Source of the DNA: Stutzerimonas stutzeri RCH2 | GTDB lineage: Bacteria; Pseudomonadota; Gammaproteobacteria; Pseudomonadales; Pseudomonadaceae | Direction of reading: 5' to 3' | DNA: 64,000 nucleotides | NCBI RefSeq assembly: GCF_000327065.1 | Contig: NC_019936.1 | Coordinates: forward strand, 3,376,001 to 3,440,000 | Part shown: positions 44,757 to 61,145 of the stretch, piece after piece | Position numbering within the stretch: position 1 is the first letter of the stretch | Layout of the letters: every line of letters starts with the position of its first letter | Program-made: the position numbers and the translations under genes | Notes under the pieces: model-generated | The model's input: only the letters and a program-made list of their open reading frames with translations | Told to the model about the DNA's origin: nothing | The model's database searches: none

Positions 44757-44783
44757 AAAAAAAGGCCACCCGAGGGTGGCCTT
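44757..44783 (-). terminator. intrinsic terminator of lpxC / end of dcw transcripts
   Basis: AAGGCCACC (44762-44770) pairs with GGTGGCCTT (44775-44783), loop CGAG. On minus the stem is followed by a T-run (plus-strand A-run 44757-44763). Strong terminator 24 nt after the lpxC stop; it may also end plus-strand transcription. Confidence 0.85.
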
Positions 44784-44806
44784 AAATTTAGGAAGAGAGG
44801 TACAGC

Positions 44807-45833
<1,027 letters not shown>

Positions 45834-47021
45834 TCAATCGGCCTGACGACGCAGAAACGCAGGAATATCCAGATAATCCAGATCTTCCTGAGGGTTCAGC
45901 TTGGCTGCAGTAGCAGCTGCATGCGCCTGATTACGCATCACGGTCGGGCGCTCCAGGTCCCGATAGTTCACTGCGGCCTGCTCATGCTGACGCGGGGCCG
46001 GAGCGGCGGAAGTGGCAACGGTGGTCTGCACGGTATTGTCGACGACCTTGACCGGCTTTTCGTTGCGCGGGCCGAGACCGGTGGCGACAACGGTGACATG
46101 CAGCTCATCGGCCATGTCCGGATCGATGACAGCACCGACCTTGACGGTGGCTTCATCGGACGCGAAGGCTTCGATGATTTCACCCACTGCGGCGTATTCG
46201 CCCAGCGACAGGTCCAGACCAGCCGTGATATTGACCAGAATGCCACGTGCGCCCTGCAGGTTGACGTCTTCCAGCAGCGGGTTGCGGATAGCGGCTTCGG
46301 TCGCTTCGCGAGCACGGTTGGGGCCGGTCGAGCAACCGGTGCCCATCATCGCCATGCCCATTTCGCCCATGACAGTTTTCACGTCAGCGAAGTCGACGTT
46401 CATCAGGCCTGGACGCTGCATGATGTCGGAGATGCCACGGACCGCACCAGCCAGCACGTCGTCCGCCTTGGCGAAGGCTGCCAGCAGGCTGGCGTCCTTG
46501 CCGAGAATGGTCAGCAGCTTCTCGTTGGGAATGGTGATCAGCGAGTCAACACACTCGGACAGCGCACGGATGCCCTCATCGGCAACCTGCATGCGGCGAC
46601 GGCCTTCGAAGGGGAACGGACGGGTGACCACGGCCACGGTCAGGATGCCCATTTCCTTGGCGACCGAAGCGATGATCGGGGCAGCACCGGTACCGGTACC
46701 GCCGCCCATGCCGGTGGTGATGAACACCATGTCCGCACCTTCCAGCACTTCGGCGATGCGCTCACGGTCTTCCATCGCGGCCTGGCGGCCGATGTCAGGA
46801 TTGGTACCAGCGCCGAGGCCCTTGGTGATGGCGGAGCCGAGCTGCAGCACGGTGCGCGCTTCGACCTTCTTCAGCGCCTGGGCGTCGGTGTTGGCGCAGA
46901 TGAATTCGACGCCTTCGACGTTGTTGCGAACCATATGGTTCACGGCATTGCCGCCACCGCCACCGACACCGATGACCTTGATGACTGCACTTTGCGGGGT
47001 ATGATCTACGAGTTCGAACAT
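45834..47021 (-). CDS. ftsZ: cell division GTPase FtsZ
   Basis: This 395-residue tubulin homologue forms the Z ring. The tubulin signature GGGTGTGAAP, KVIGVGGGGGNAVNHM and FICANTDAQALKK (GTP binding), and the synergy-loop region (about 200-215) are present. The C-terminal conserved peptide DYLDIPAFLRRQAD binds FtsA and ZipA. GGAG and GAGGG lie upstream of ATG 47021; the longer upstream frame is not used. Follows ftsA by 48 nt. Confidence 0.98.
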   Translation of the reverse strand: MFELVDHTPQSAVIKVIGVGGGGGNAVNHMVRNNVEGVEFICANTDAQALKKVEARTVLQLGSAITKGLGAGTNPDIGRQAAMEDRERIAEVLEGADMVFITTGMGGGTGTGAAPIIASVAKEMGILTVAVVTRPFPFEGRRRMQVADEGIRALSECVDSLITIPNEKLLTILGKDASLLAAFAKADDVLAGAVRGISDIMQRPGLMNVDFADVKTVMGEMGMAMMGTGCSTGPNRAREATEAAIRNPLLEDVNLQGARGILVNITAGLDLSLGEYAAVGEIIEAFASDEATVKVGAVIDPDMADELHVTVVATGLGPRNEKPVKVVDNTVQTTVATSAAPAPRQHEQAAVNYRDLERPTVMRNQAHAAATAAKLNPQEDLDYLDIPAFLRRQAD

Positions 47022-47069
47022 TTCCCTCTCTCCTTCCAGCTTTCTAGTTTTGGTTTTACAGCGCACTGC

Positions 47070-48317
47070 TTAAAAATTGCCCTGAATCCAGCCTTTGAGC
47101 CGATCCAGAACAGATGTCTTTGATTCTTCGGCGAAACTGCCGATACCGGGTACGGGAATGCCGTCGGCCTGCTTGTGCAGTCCGTACAACAGCAGGCCCA
47201 CGCCGGTCGAATAGATTGGGTTACGTACTACGTCGCTCAGTCCCTTGACGCTGTGCGGCACGCCAAGGCGCACCGGCATGTGAAAGATTTCCTCGGCCAG
47301 GTCGACGGCTCCTTCCATCTTCGCTGTACCGCCGGTGAGAACGATCCCGGCCGGGACCAGATCCTCATAACCGCTGCGCCGCAGTTCGGCCTGGATCAGG
47401 GTGAAGAGCTCGTCATAACGTGGCTCAACGACCTCTGCCAGAGCCTGCCGCGAGAGTTCGCGCGGCGGGCGATCGCCTACGCTGGGGACCTTGATGGTCT
47501 CGCCCGCGCCGGCCAGCTTGGCAAGCGCGCAAGCATAGCGAATCTTGATCTCCTCGGCATACTGGGTCGGGGTACGCAGAGCCATGGCGATGTCATTGGT
47601 GACCTGGTCGCCAGCAATCGGGATGACCGCCGTGTGGCGGATCGCGCCTTCGGTGAAGATGCAGATATCGGTGGTGCCACCGCCGATATCCACCAGGCAG
47701 ACGCCCAGCTCTTTCTCGTCATCGGTCAGCACGGCATGCGCCGAAGCCAACTGTTCGAGAATGATGTCGTCGACCTCGAGGCCGCAGCGACGCACGCACT
47801 TCTCGACATTCTGCGCGGCGTTCACCGCACAGGTGACCACGTGGACTTTGGCTTCCAGACGCACGCCGGACATGCCCAGGGGCTCACGTACGCCTTCCTG
47901 ATTGTCGATCACATAATCCTGCGGCAGGGTGTGCAGCACACGCTGGTCGGCGGGGATTGCCACGGCCTGGGCGGCATCGAGGACGCGTTCCAGGTCGGCG
48001 CTGCTGACCTCGCGATCACGGATCGCCACGATGCCGTGGGAGTTCAGACTGCGGATATGGTTACCGGCCAGACCGACAAAGGCCGAATGGATACGGCAGC
48101 CAGCCATCAGCTGGGCTTCTTCGATAGCGCGCTGGATCGACTGAACGGTGGACTCGATATTGACCACTACGCCCTTCTTCAAACCGCGTGAAGGATGGGT
48201 ACCGATACCCACGATCTCCAGCTCGCCGTCCGCGGTCACTTCACCCACCAGTGCCACTACCTTGGAGGTGCCAATGTCCAGGCCGACGATCATCTTGCCG
48301 CTTTGCACGCTCGACAT
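47070..48317 (-). CDS. ftsA: cell division protein FtsA
   Basis: This 415-residue actin-family protein anchors FtsZ to the membrane. Actin-type phosphate motifs are seen in MIVGLDIGTSKVVALVGE and VCLVDIGGGTTDICIF, with GIVLTGGTAKMEG. The C-terminal amphipathic helix SVLDRLKGWIQGNF is the membrane-targeting sequence. Start at ATG 48317 (MSSVQSGKM), as in P. aeruginosa, with GAGGA 9 nt upstream, rather than ATG 48326. Confidence 0.97.
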   Translation of the reverse strand: MSSVQSGKMIVGLDIGTSKVVALVGEVTADGELEIVGIGTHPSRGLKKGVVVNIESTVQSIQRAIEEAQLMAGCRIHSAFVGLAGNHIRSLNSHGIVAIRDREVSSADLERVLDAAQAVAIPADQRVLHTLPQDYVIDNQEGVREPLGMSGVRLEAKVHVVTCAVNAAQNVEKCVRRCGLEVDDIILEQLASAHAVLTDDEKELGVCLVDIGGGTTDICIFTEGAIRHTAVIPIAGDQVTNDIAMALRTPTQYAEEIKIRYACALAKLAGAGETIKVPSVGDRPPRELSRQALAEVVEPRYDELFTLIQAELRRSGYEDLVPAGIVLTGGTAKMEGAVDLAEEIFHMPVRLGVPHSVKGLSDVVRNPIYSTGVGLLLYGLHKQADGIPVPGIGSFAEESKTSVLDRLKGWIQGNF

Positions 48318-48329
48318 GTGTTTCATTCC

Positions 48330-49187
48330 TCAATTCCTCGCAGCGACGGTCGTATCCGTCGCAGTCGGGACCGGCTCATGCCAGGCGACGGCCAGGCCGT
48401 TCGCGTAGCGCAGATCGATCCGTGCGATTTTCTCGCTTTCCTGCTCCAGTGCCTTTTGATAGATGGCAGTGAAACGACGCATTTTTTCTACAACCTGGTC
48501 CCTGCCCAACAGCAACTCGATGCCCTGGTTGGTGGTCAGAAACCAGCTCCCGCGCTCACGCAACTCGAGACGGGAGATGGAGAACCCCAGCGGACGCAGC
48601 ATCTGGCTGAGCATCTGGTACTGCTGCATGACCCGCTGCTGGGCCCGCTTCGGACCATATAAATGTGGCAAGTGTTCATATCGGCTCAGGTCATCCGGCG
48701 AGAAAGCCTGTCCTTTATTGTTAAGCAATGCTTCACCGCCCCAACGGGCGATCGGCAATTGCTCATCCAGACGCACCATCACCTGGTCCGGCCAGACGCG
48801 GCGAACTTCGACATGAGCGATCCATGGCATCTGTTCGAGTTGGTGACGCATGCCGTTCAGATCAACCTTGAAGAAGCTCTGCTCGACGAAAGGCGCGATG
48901 CGCTGCTGGACCGCCTCACGACTGACATAGCCCAGCTCGCCCTGCACGCTGACCTTGGCGATCGGCCGATCGGCGTAGGGCAGCAGGCGCTCACCCAGCT
49001 CGTACAAACCGACCGCCAGCCCGACCAGCAGCACCGGCCAGACGAAACGCTTAAGCCCGGCGAAGTTCAGCTTTGGCAGGCGCTGCGACAGCGGCTGCGG
49101 TTGCACCAGGCGGCTCGCACCCCGTTGCGCGGGCTTGCGTGAAGCGCGGCCGCTAGCGGGTTGCGAATGGCGCAGCGTGGCGATCAT
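48330..49187 (-). CDS. ftsQ: cell division protein FtsQ
   Basis: This 285-residue single-pass divisome protein has a cytoplasmic basic N-terminus ([15 protein letters not shown]), a TM at about 50-68, a POTRA domain from about 75 ([22 protein letters not shown]) and a beta domain to about 250. It links FtsL/FtsB to FtsA/FtsZ. It starts 2 nt after the ddlB stop and ends 12 nt before ftsA. Confidence 0.95.
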   Translation of the reverse strand: MIATLRHSQPASGRASRKPAQRGASRLVQPQPLSQRLPKLNFAGLKRFVWPVLLVGLAVGLYELGERLLPYADRPIAKVSVQGELGYVSREAVQQRIAPFVEQSFFKVDLNGMRHQLEQMPWIAHVEVRRVWPDQVMVRLDEQLPIARWGGEALLNNKGQAFSPDDLSRYEHLPHLYGPKRAQQRVMQQYQMLSQMLRPLGFSISRLELRERGSWFLTTNQGIELLLGRDQVVEKMRRFTAIYQKALEQESEKIARIDLRYANGLAVAWHEPVPTATDTTVAARN

Positions 49188-49189
49188 GG

Positions 49190-51580
<2,391 letters not shown>

Positions 51581-51588
<8 letters not shown>

Positions 51589-52651
51589 GGGCCACCTCCA
51601 GGCAGATTTCGACCACGCTGCGGGTGGCGTCGGGCCGGGCCAGGCGGCGCGCAGTGGCCCCCATGGCCTTGAGTTTTTCCGGCTGCATCATTACCTCGGT
51701 CAGCTGAGCGGCGAGCGCGGCCGCATCAGTCTTGGCTTGTGGCAGAAGAACGGCAGCGCCCTCCTTCGCCAGATATTCGGCATTGCGTGTCTGGTGATCG
51801 TCGATCGCGTGGGGCAACGGCACCAGGAACGACGGCAGGCCAGCGGCGGCCAGCTCGCAGACGGTGAGCGCACCGGCACGGCAGATCACCAGATCGGCCC
51901 AGGCATAGGCGCGCGCCATATCCTTGATGAAAGGTGCGACCTCGGCCTCGACCGCAGCTTCTGCGTAGCGCTGCGTAGTCAGCTCGGCGTGCTGCTTCCC
52001 GGCCTGATGGAACACTTCCGGACGCAGCTCCACCGGCAGTTGGGCCAACGCGGCAGGCAACAGCTTGTTCAACGGTTCGGCACCCAGGCTGCCGCCCAGC
52101 ACCAACAGACGGGGCCGGCGACCAATAAGGGTGTCGCGAGGGGTTTCCAGAAAAAGCTCTTCACGTACAGGATTGCCGGTGGTGCGGCGCTTGGCGCTGG
52201 CCTTGAAGGTATCCGGAAAGGCTTCGCAGACACGACTCGCCAGCGGCACCAGGCTGCGGTTGGCGGTGCCGGCCACCGCGTTCTGCTCGTGAATCACCAG
52301 TGGCACACCGGCCAGCTTGGCCGCCAGACCACCCGGACCGGTGACGTAGCCGCCCAGCCCCAGCACGCACACCGGACGCAGCTCGCGAATAATGCGGCGA
52401 GCCTGGAACAGCGAGCGGACCAGCTGCAGCGGTGCCTTGATCAGCGAGGCGAGGTTCTTGCCGCGCAAGCCGCTGATCTGAATCAGATGCAGTGGCAGCC
52501 CCGCGGCCGGGACCAGCTCGTTTTCGATGCCGCGTGGGGTGCCGAGCCAATGCACGGAATAGCCACGCGCCTGGAACTCGCGCGCGCAGGCCAGTGCCGG
52601 GAAGACGTGACCACCGGTGCCGCCCGCCATGATCAGCACATTAGCGGCCAT
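51581..52651 (-). CDS. murG: UDP-N-acetylglucosamine--lipid I transferase
   Basis: This 356-residue GT-B glycosyltransferase makes lipid II from lipid I on the cytoplasmic side. The N-terminal glycine-rich loop [35 protein letters not shown] and the C-terminal [29 protein letters not shown] are present. ATG 52651 is the conserved start; it overlaps ftsW by 11 nt and murC by 8 nt. Confidence 0.97.
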
Positions 52652-53864
52652 GAGCGACCTCCTTGCTCGGCGGCTCGGCAAAATCCGCTTCATCGAACTC
52701 GGTGTCCTCGCTGCCGAGCACGGTGCGACTCTCCCACTCGATACGCAGCAGCAGCGCCATGCTGGCGCAGGTCACCACCAGCGAACTACCGCCGTAGCTG
52801 AGGAATGGCAGCGTCAGGCCCTTGGTCGGTAGCAGGCCGACATTCACCCCGACATTGATGAGGAACTGACCGAGCCAGAGGAACGCCAGGCCCCAGGCGA
52901 CATAGGCGGCGAAGAACTGTCGGGCCTTCTCTGCCCAGAGGCCGATGTAGAGGGCTCGCACGCCGACGAAGGCAAACAGGGCGATGGTCGCCAGCGCACC
53001 GACCATGCCCAGCTCCTCGGCCAGCACCGAGAAGACGAAGTCGGTATGCGCTTCCGGCAGGTAGAACTGCTTCTGCACGCTGTTACCGAGGCCGACGCCG
53101 AACCACTCGCCACGCCCGAAGGCGATCAGCGCCTGGGTCAGCTGGTAGCCGGCACCGTACTGATCGGCCCAGGGGTCAGTGAAGGTGATCAGACGCTGCA
53201 GGCGATACTCCTGGGTCTGCACCAGCACTACCACCGCTCCGACCGCGGCGATCACCAGCAGGCTGAAGCGGATCATGCCTACGCCACCAAGAAACAGCAT
53301 GGCCACTGCAGCGCCCATCATCACCACCGTGGCGCCGAAGTCCGGCTCCATCAGTAGCAGGAACGCCATCGGCAGCAGCACCAGGAACGGCTTGGCGAAG
53401 CCCCACAGGCTCTCGCGAACTTCCTCCTGGCGACGCACCAGATATCCGGCCAGGTAGATCACCACGAAAACCTTGGCCAGTTCTGACGGTTGCACGTTGA
53501 ATGCACCGAAACCGATCCAGCGCATGGAGCCGTTCACCTCGCGGCCGATCCCTGGCAGCAGCACCAGGATCAACAGCCCGAATGCCGCCAGCAACAGCAT
53601 CCAGTCCAGCCGCTGCCAGACCGAAAGCGGCACGAGCAACATCGCGGCAGCGGCACCGAGGCCGAGCAGCACATAGATCAGGTGACGAATCATGTGGTAC
53701 AGCGGACTGCCGGAATTGACCGCGGCGACCTCGGAGGAAGCCGAGGTGATCATCACCAGCCCCAGACCGAGCAACGCCAGGCAACCGGCAAGCATGGGGA
53801 AGTCCAGATCCACGCCACGGCGGCCAAACAAGGGTGAAGGTGCGTTGCGCAGGAAGGCGAGCAT
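52641..53864 (-). CDS. ftsW: lipid II flippase / peptidoglycan polymerase FtsW
   Basis: This 407-residue SEDS-family protein has about ten membrane helices. It polymerises septal glycan with FtsI. Conserved segments are WIGFGAFNVQPSELAKVFVV (essential helices), LVLLPMAFLLLMEPDFGATVVM and GLLPTKGLTLPFLSYGGSSL. ATG 53864 overlaps the murD stop by one nt (TGATG). Long C-terminal tail of about 30 residues. Confidence 0.96.
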   Translation of the reverse strand: MLAFLRNAPSPLFGRRGVDLDFPMLAGCLALLGLGLVMITSASSEVAAVNSGSPLYHMIRHLIYVLLGLGAAAAMLLVPLSVWQRLDWMLLLAAFGLLILVLLPGIGREVNGSMRWIGFGAFNVQPSELAKVFVVIYLAGYLVRRQEEVRESLWGFAKPFLVLLPMAFLLLMEPDFGATVVMMGAAVAMLFLGGVGMIRFSLLVIAAVGAVVVLVQTQEYRLQRLITFTDPWADQYGAGYQLTQALIAFGRGEWFGVGLGNSVQKQFYLPEAHTDFVFSVLAEELGMVGALATIALFAFVGVRALYIGLWAEKARQFFAAYVAWGLAFLWLGQFLINVGVNVGLLPTKGLTLPFLSYGGSSLVVTCASMALLLRIEWESRTVLGSEDTEFDEADFAEPPSKEVAHGR

Positions 53865-55207
53865 CAGCTGAGCGCCTCCACCGCAGCGGCAAACAAACGG
53901 CCGCGCTCTTCGAAATTCTTGAACATGTCCAGGCTGGCACAAGCCGGCGAGAGCAGTACCGCATCGCCCGCCTCGGCGCAGTCGGCGGCACGCCGCACCG
54001 CTTCTTCCAGACTGGCCACATGCAGTAGCGTCGTCGCATCGTCCAGCGTGTCGGCCAGACGCTGCGCGTCGCGGCCGAGCAACACCACGGCACGGCAGTA
54101 ACGTGCGACCGGTGCGCGCAATCCTGAGAAATCCGCACCCTTGCCGTCGCCACCGGCAATCAGCACCAGCTTGCCGTCGATATCGGCGCCCAGGCCTTCG
54201 ATCGCGGCCAGCGCCGCGCCGACATTGGTCGCCTTGGAATCGTCGTAGTAGCTGACGTCGCCACGCTGTCCCACCCATTGGCAGCGGTGCGGCAACCCGG
54301 TGAACCGACGCAGGGTTTCGAGCATTGGCGCGAACGGCAGACCAACCGCATGCCCCAGCGCCAGCGCGGCCAGCGCGTTGGATTGATTGTGCGCGCCACG
54401 CATCTTCAGTTCGCGAACCGGCATCAGCGCTTCGAACTGGAATGCCAGGTACTTTTCGCCCTTCTCTTCGAACAGTCCGAAGCCCTTGAAATCAGGCTTG
54501 CCAAGGCCGAACGTCCAGGTAGGCACTTCGTCGCCTATCAGTGGACGGCTAAGGCGATCGTCGCGATTGACCACCACCTGCCGAGCGCCGCGGAAGATCC
54601 GATGCTTGGCCTGATGGTAAGCCGGCAGCCCGCTGTAGCGATCCATGTGGTCTTCGCTGATATTCAGGCAGGTCGCCACCTCAGCGTTGAGCTGCCCGGT
54701 GGTTTCCAACTGGAAGCTGGACAGTTCCAGGACATAGAGTTCGACATCATCAGCAAGCAGGTCGAGTGCCGGTGTACCGAGGTTACCGCCGACCGCCACC
54801 TTGCGGCCGGCCGCTGCGGCCATCTCGCCGACCAGCGTGGTCACAGTGCTCTTGGCATTGGAACCGGTGATCGCAATGATCGGGGCTTTGGCTTCGCGGG
54901 CGAACAGTTCGATATCGCCTGACAGCTTGACGCCGCGGGCGGCCGCTTCCTGCAGTGCCGGAGTGCTGACCGCGAGCCCCGGGCTCACCAGCAACTCGCT
55001 GGCAGCGCAGAGGAACTCTACATCCAGCTCGCCACAGCGCACCTGCACGTCCGGGTATTCGGCCTTGAGCGTCGCCAGTTCCGGTGGGTTCGCACGAGTA
55101 TCGGCAACGGCAAACGGCAGGCCGCGGCGCGCCAGATGGCGTACCAGGGACATGCCGCTCTTGCCGAGGCCGACAACGATGCGGAACTGGTCGGAAGCGA
55201 TGAGCAC
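53864..55207 (-). CDS. murD: UDP-MurNAc-L-Ala--D-glutamate ligase
   Basis: This 447-residue Mur ligase adds D-Glu. It shows IVVGLGKSGMSLVRHL, ITGSNAKSTVTTLVGEM (variant P-loop), QLETTGQLNAEVATCLNISEDHMDRY and DSKATNVGAA. Follows mraY by 6 nt and overlaps ftsW by 1 nt. Confidence 0.97.
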   Translation of the reverse strand: MLIASDQFRIVVGLGKSGMSLVRHLARRGLPFAVADTRANPPELATLKAEYPDVQVRCGELDVEFLCAASELLVSPGLAVSTPALQEAAARGVKLSGDIELFAREAKAPIIAITGSNAKSTVTTLVGEMAAAAGRKVAVGGNLGTPALDLLADDVELYVLELSSFQLETTGQLNAEVATCLNISEDHMDRYSGLPAYHQAKHRIFRGARQVVVNRDDRLSRPLIGDEVPTWTFGLGKPDFKGFGLFEEKGEKYLAFQFEALMPVRELKMRGAHNQSNALAALALGHAVGLPFAPMLETLRRFTGLPHRCQWVGQRGDVSYYDDSKATNVGAALAAIEGLGADIDGKLVLIAGGDGKGADFSGLRAPVARYCRAVVLLGRDAQRLADTLDDATTLLHVASLEEAVRRAADCAEAGDAVLLSPACASLDMFKNFEERGRLFAAAVEALS

Positions 55208-55213
55208 TCTTGA

Positions 55214-56296
55214 TTACCTCAACTTCAGGGTGGCGAGGCCAACGAGCACCAGAATCACGGTAATGATCCAGAAGCGCACGATTACCCGAGGTTCGGGCCA
55301 GCCTTTGAGTTCGAAATGGTGATGGATCGGCGCCATGCGGAACACACGCTTGCCGGTCAGCTTGAAGCTGGCGACCTGGATCATCACCGACAGGGTTTCC
55401 ATCACGAACACACCGCCCATGATGAACAGCACCACTTCCTGGCGAACGATCACCGCAATGGTGCCCAACGCGGCGCCCAGCGCCAGTGCGCCGACATCGC
55501 CCATGAAAACCTGTGCCGGATAGGTGTTGAACCAGAGGAAGCCAAGGCCGGCACCGATCAGCGCGCCGCAGAACACGATCAGTTCGCCAGCGCCCGGGAT
55601 ATACGGGATCAACAGGTACTCGGCGAAATTCACGTTGCCGGACAGATAGCAGAAGATGCCCAGGCCGCCGCCGACCATCACCGTCGGCATGATCGCCAGA
55701 CCATCCAGTCCGTCGGTGAGATTGACCGCATTGCTCGAACCGACGATGACGAAATAGGTCAGCACCACGAAGCCGATTCCCAGCGGGATCTCGATATTCT
55801 TCAGCAGCGGCAGGATCAGCGTGGTTTCGACCGGGGTCTGCGCGGTCATATAAAGGAAGACGGCGGCGCCAAGACCGAACACCGACTGCCAGAAGTACTT
55901 CCAGCGACTAGGCAGCCCGCGGGAATTCTTCTCGATCACCTTGCGGTAGTCATCGACCCAGCCGATGGCACCGAACAGCAAGGTCACCGCCAGCACGACC
56001 CACACGTAGCGGTTGGACAGGTCGGCCCATAGCAACGTACTGATGCCGATGGCGCTGAGGATCAGCGCGCCGCCCATGGTTGGCGTGCCGGATTTCGACA
56101 GGTGAGACTGTGGCCCATCGGTACGCACCGACTGCCCGATCTGGCGCAGCTGCAGCGTGCGGATCAGCCAGGGGCCCATCCACAGCGACAGCACGAGCGC
56201 AGTGAGTACGCCGAGAATTCCACGCAGCGACAGGTACTGGAAGACCGCGAAGCCCTTGTGGAACTGTTGCAGATACTCGGCGAGCAGCAGCAGCAT
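55214..56296 (-). CDS. mraY: phospho-MurNAc-pentapeptide transferase
   Basis: This 360-residue integral membrane enzyme makes lipid I on undecaprenyl phosphate. Ten-helix pattern with [22 protein letters not shown] (aspartate pair), [13 protein letters not shown] and the C-terminal [14 protein letters not shown] (HHH motif). It overlaps the murF stop by one nt. Confidence 0.97.
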   Translation of the reverse strand: MLLLLAEYLQQFHKGFAVFQYLSLRGILGVLTALVLSLWMGPWLIRTLQLRQIGQSVRTDGPQSHLSKSGTPTMGGALILSAIGISTLLWADLSNRYVWVVLAVTLLFGAIGWVDDYRKVIEKNSRGLPSRWKYFWQSVFGLGAAVFLYMTAQTPVETTLILPLLKNIEIPLGIGFVVLTYFVIVGSSNAVNLTDGLDGLAIMPTVMVGGGLGIFCYLSGNVNFAEYLLIPYIPGAGELIVFCGALIGAGLGFLWFNTYPAQVFMGDVGALALGAALGTIAVIVRQEVVLFIMGGVFVMETLSVMIQVASFKLTGKRVFRMAPIHHHFELKGWPEPRVIVRFWIITVILVLVGLATLKLR

Positions 56297-57672
56297 CAGT
56301 GTTTCTCCATGGATGGCCCGGCGAGCGCATCGACGACTTTGTCCATCGCCGCGCTACGCGAGCCCTTGATCAGAATGGTGGTGCCGCTGCCCTGTTCGGC
56401 ACGCAGGCTGTCGATGAGGCTGGCCTGGTCGGCAAAATGCCGCGCCCCGGGACCGAACGCCTGAACCGCATGAGCCATCAGCGGCCCTACCGCATAGAGG
56501 GTGTCGACCTTGCCTACCGCGTACGCGCCTACTTCGCGATGGCCCTGTTCAGCCCACTCGCCCAGCTCGCCCATGTCACCCAATACCAGGATGGTGCGCC
56601 CGGCGAAGCTGGCCAGCACGTCGATCGCGGCGCAGATTGATGCCGGATTGGCGTTGTAGCTGTCGTCGATCAGACGCACGCCATTGGCCAGCATCTGCGC
56701 CACAGCGCGGCCCTTTACCGGCTGCAGCTGCTGCAACCCGGCAACCACGGCATCGGCGTCGACACCCAGCGCATAAGCCGCCGCGGCTGCCGCCAAGGCG
56801 TTGGCGACGTTGTGCCGGCCGAGCAGATTGAGCTGGATGCGAAGATTGCCCAGCGGGCCAGTCAGCACGAAGCTCGGGCAACCGCGCTGATCGTAGGCGA
56901 TCGAACCGGCGGAGAAATCGGCAAGCGGGTTGTCCAGACCAAACGAAACGATGCGCTTGCCGGCGACACGCTCGGCCCAGATCGGGTAGGCCTTGTCATC
57001 ACGATTCAGCACGGCAATGCCGCTTTCACTCAAACCGTCGAGAATCTCGCCTTTGGCTTCGACGATCTTGTGCGGGCCACCGAACTCACCGACATGGGCG
57101 CTCCCGGCGTTGGTGATCAGACTGACATCCGGACGCACCAGCTTCACGGTGTAGGCGATGTCACCTGGCCGCGACGCGCCGAGTTCGATAACCGCAGCAC
57201 GGTGCTCGTCGCACAGCTCGAGCAGCGTCAGTGGCGCGCCCAGATCGTTATTGAGATTGCCGCGAGTCGCCAGCACGGCGTTCTGTCCGTACGCGCTACG
57301 CAGAATGCTGGCGAGCATTTCCTTGACGCTGGTCTTGCCGCTGGAGCCGGTGATCGCGGCAACCGGCCCGTTGAAGGCGTTGCGATTGCTGGCACCCAGC
57401 AGTCCGAGCGCCAGACGGGTATCGGCGACGACCAACTGAGGCAGCGTTGAGGTCTCGATTTCACGCTCGACGAGCGCAGCGACGGCACCTTTTGCAGCGA
57501 CATCTGCCAGATAGGCGTGTCCATCGAAACGGGGCCCGGTCAATGCGATGAACAGCTGGCCCGGCTCGATCGCCCGGCTATCGGTACTGACCGCTGCGAA
57601 GCTGACATCCGCCCCAACCAGGCGGCCAGACAACGGCTGCTGCAGCTCGCTCAGGCGCATCGCGTCAAGCAT
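56296..57672 (-). CDS. murF: UDP-MurNAc-tripeptide--D-Ala-D-Ala ligase
   Basis: This 458-residue Mur ligase adds D-Ala-D-Ala, finishing the pentapeptide. Present are [16 protein letters not shown] (P-loop), [27 protein letters not shown] and [21 protein letters not shown] 57672 has GGGAG at 7 nt and overlaps murE by 8 nt; ATG 57660 is the alternative. Confidence 0.97.
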   Translation of the reverse strand: MLDAMRLSELQQPLSGRLVGADVSFAAVSTDSRAIEPGQLFIALTGPRFDGHAYLADVAAKGAVAALVEREIETSTLPQLVVADTRLALGLLGASNRNAFNGPVAAITGSSGKTSVKEMLASILRSAYGQNAVLATRGNLNNDLGAPLTLLELCDEHRAAVIELGASRPGDIAYTVKLVRPDVSLITNAGSAHVGEFGGPHKIVEAKGEILDGLSESGIAVLNRDDKAYPIWAERVAGKRIVSFGLDNPLADFSAGSIAYDQRGCPSFVLTGPLGNLRIQLNLLGRHNVANALAAAAAAYALGVDADAVVAGLQQLQPVKGRAVAQMLANGVRLIDDSYNANPASICAAIDVLASFAGRTILVLGDMGELGEWAEQGHREVGAYAVGKVDTLYAVGPLMAHAVQAFGPGARHFADQASLIDSLRAEQGSGTTILIKGSRSAAMDKVVDALAGPSMEKH

Positions 57673-59127
57673 TGGGTTTCTCCCAGATGGAAAGTGCCTT
57701 GCAGGCTTCTTCTATGTCGGAGAACGGCAGGCGCTCGCCGCGGATCTCCTGATAGTCCTCATGGCCTTTGCCAGCGAGAACCACGACATCCTCGGCGTGG
57801 GCTGTCGCTATCAGGCCGGCAATCGCCTGAGCGCGGCCATGAGCGAACGTCGCCGCCGCAGGATTGACGAAACCTGACCGGATATCCTCGACAATGCGTT
57901 CCGGCGCCTCGTTGCGCGGATTGTCATCGGTAACCACGATGCCATCGGCCAGCCGCTCGGCCACCTCGGCCATCAGTGGCCGCTTGCCGGTGTCACGGTC
58001 GCCACCACAACCGAACAGGCAGAGCAGCCGGCCACGCGCATGCGGACGCAGCGCAGTCAGGACTTTTTCAAGGGCATCGGGCGTATGCGCATAGTCGACG
58101 ACGATCAGCGGATGGTCGCCGCCGCCGAGGCGCTGCATGCGTCCAGCAGGGCCCTCCAGCTCTGGCAGCACCGCGAGGATTTCATCCAGCGCATAGTCCA
58201 TCCCGAGCAGAGCCCCAACGGCAGCCAGCACATTGCTCACATTGAAGCGCCCCAGCAACGGGCTGCGCATGGAGCGCTCGCCCTGCGGCGTGATCAGACG
58301 CGCATGGATGCCGTCGTCATCGAGCCGGGCCTCGGCGCAGTAGAGGTACGCCGAGGGGTCCTCCAGGCTGTAGGTAATCAGCCGCGACTCGCGATCTTCG
58401 CCGGCCAGCGCACGACCGAAGCCATCGTCGAGATTGATGACCCGGCAGCGCAGGCCGGGCACGTTGAACAGGCGCGCCTTGGCGGCCCCGTAGGCCTCCA
58501 TGGTGCCGTGGTAATCGAGGTGATCACGCGACAGGTTGGTGAACACGGCGACATCGAAATCCAGTGCAGCGACGCGCCCCTGATCCAAACCATGGGACGA
58601 CACCTCCATCGCCACCGCACGCGCGCCTTCCTGCTTCAGGTTGGCCAATGTCGCCTGCACGCCGATCGCGTCCGGAGTGGTATGTCGTCCCAACTCCAGC
58701 TGACCATGGAAGCCGGTGCCCAGCGTACCGATGATGCCGCAGGGCTCACCGAGACGGTCGAGCGCCTGGGCGATCAGCTGACTGACGCTGGTCTTGCCGT
58801 TGGTCCCGGTGACGCCGACCAGGCGCATGTTGCGGCTCGGCTCGCCGTAAAAGCGTCCGGCAATTGCCGACAGCTGGCTGGCCAGATGCTGCACGGGCAC
58901 CATCACAGCCTCGCCGACCAAGGGCTGAACGAGGCCTTCCGCCTCATATGCAACCGCAGCAGCACCGCGAGCGATGGCATCCTGCGCGTGATCTCGGCCG
59001 TCGAACTGCAAGCCCGGTACCGCCAGGAACAGATCGCCGCCGCGGACCTTGCGACTGTCGAGCGTGAGTTCGCGGATCAGCACATCGCTGCCAGCCTGAG
59101 GCAGCAGGTGATTCAATGGCATCGGCA

Positions 59128-59128
<1 letters not shown>
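57665..59128 (-). CDS. murE: UDP-MurNAc-L-Ala-D-Glu--2,6-diaminopimelate ligase
   Basis: This 487-residue Mur ligase adds meso-diaminopimelate; the DAP-specifying DNPRNEAPERI box (rather than the Lys-type) is seen near 402-412. It also has VGVTGTNGKTSVSQLIA and EVSSHGLDQGRV. It overlaps ftsI by one nt and murF by 8. Confidence 0.97.
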
Positions 59129-61141
<2,013 letters not shown>

Positions 61142-61145
<4 letters not shown>
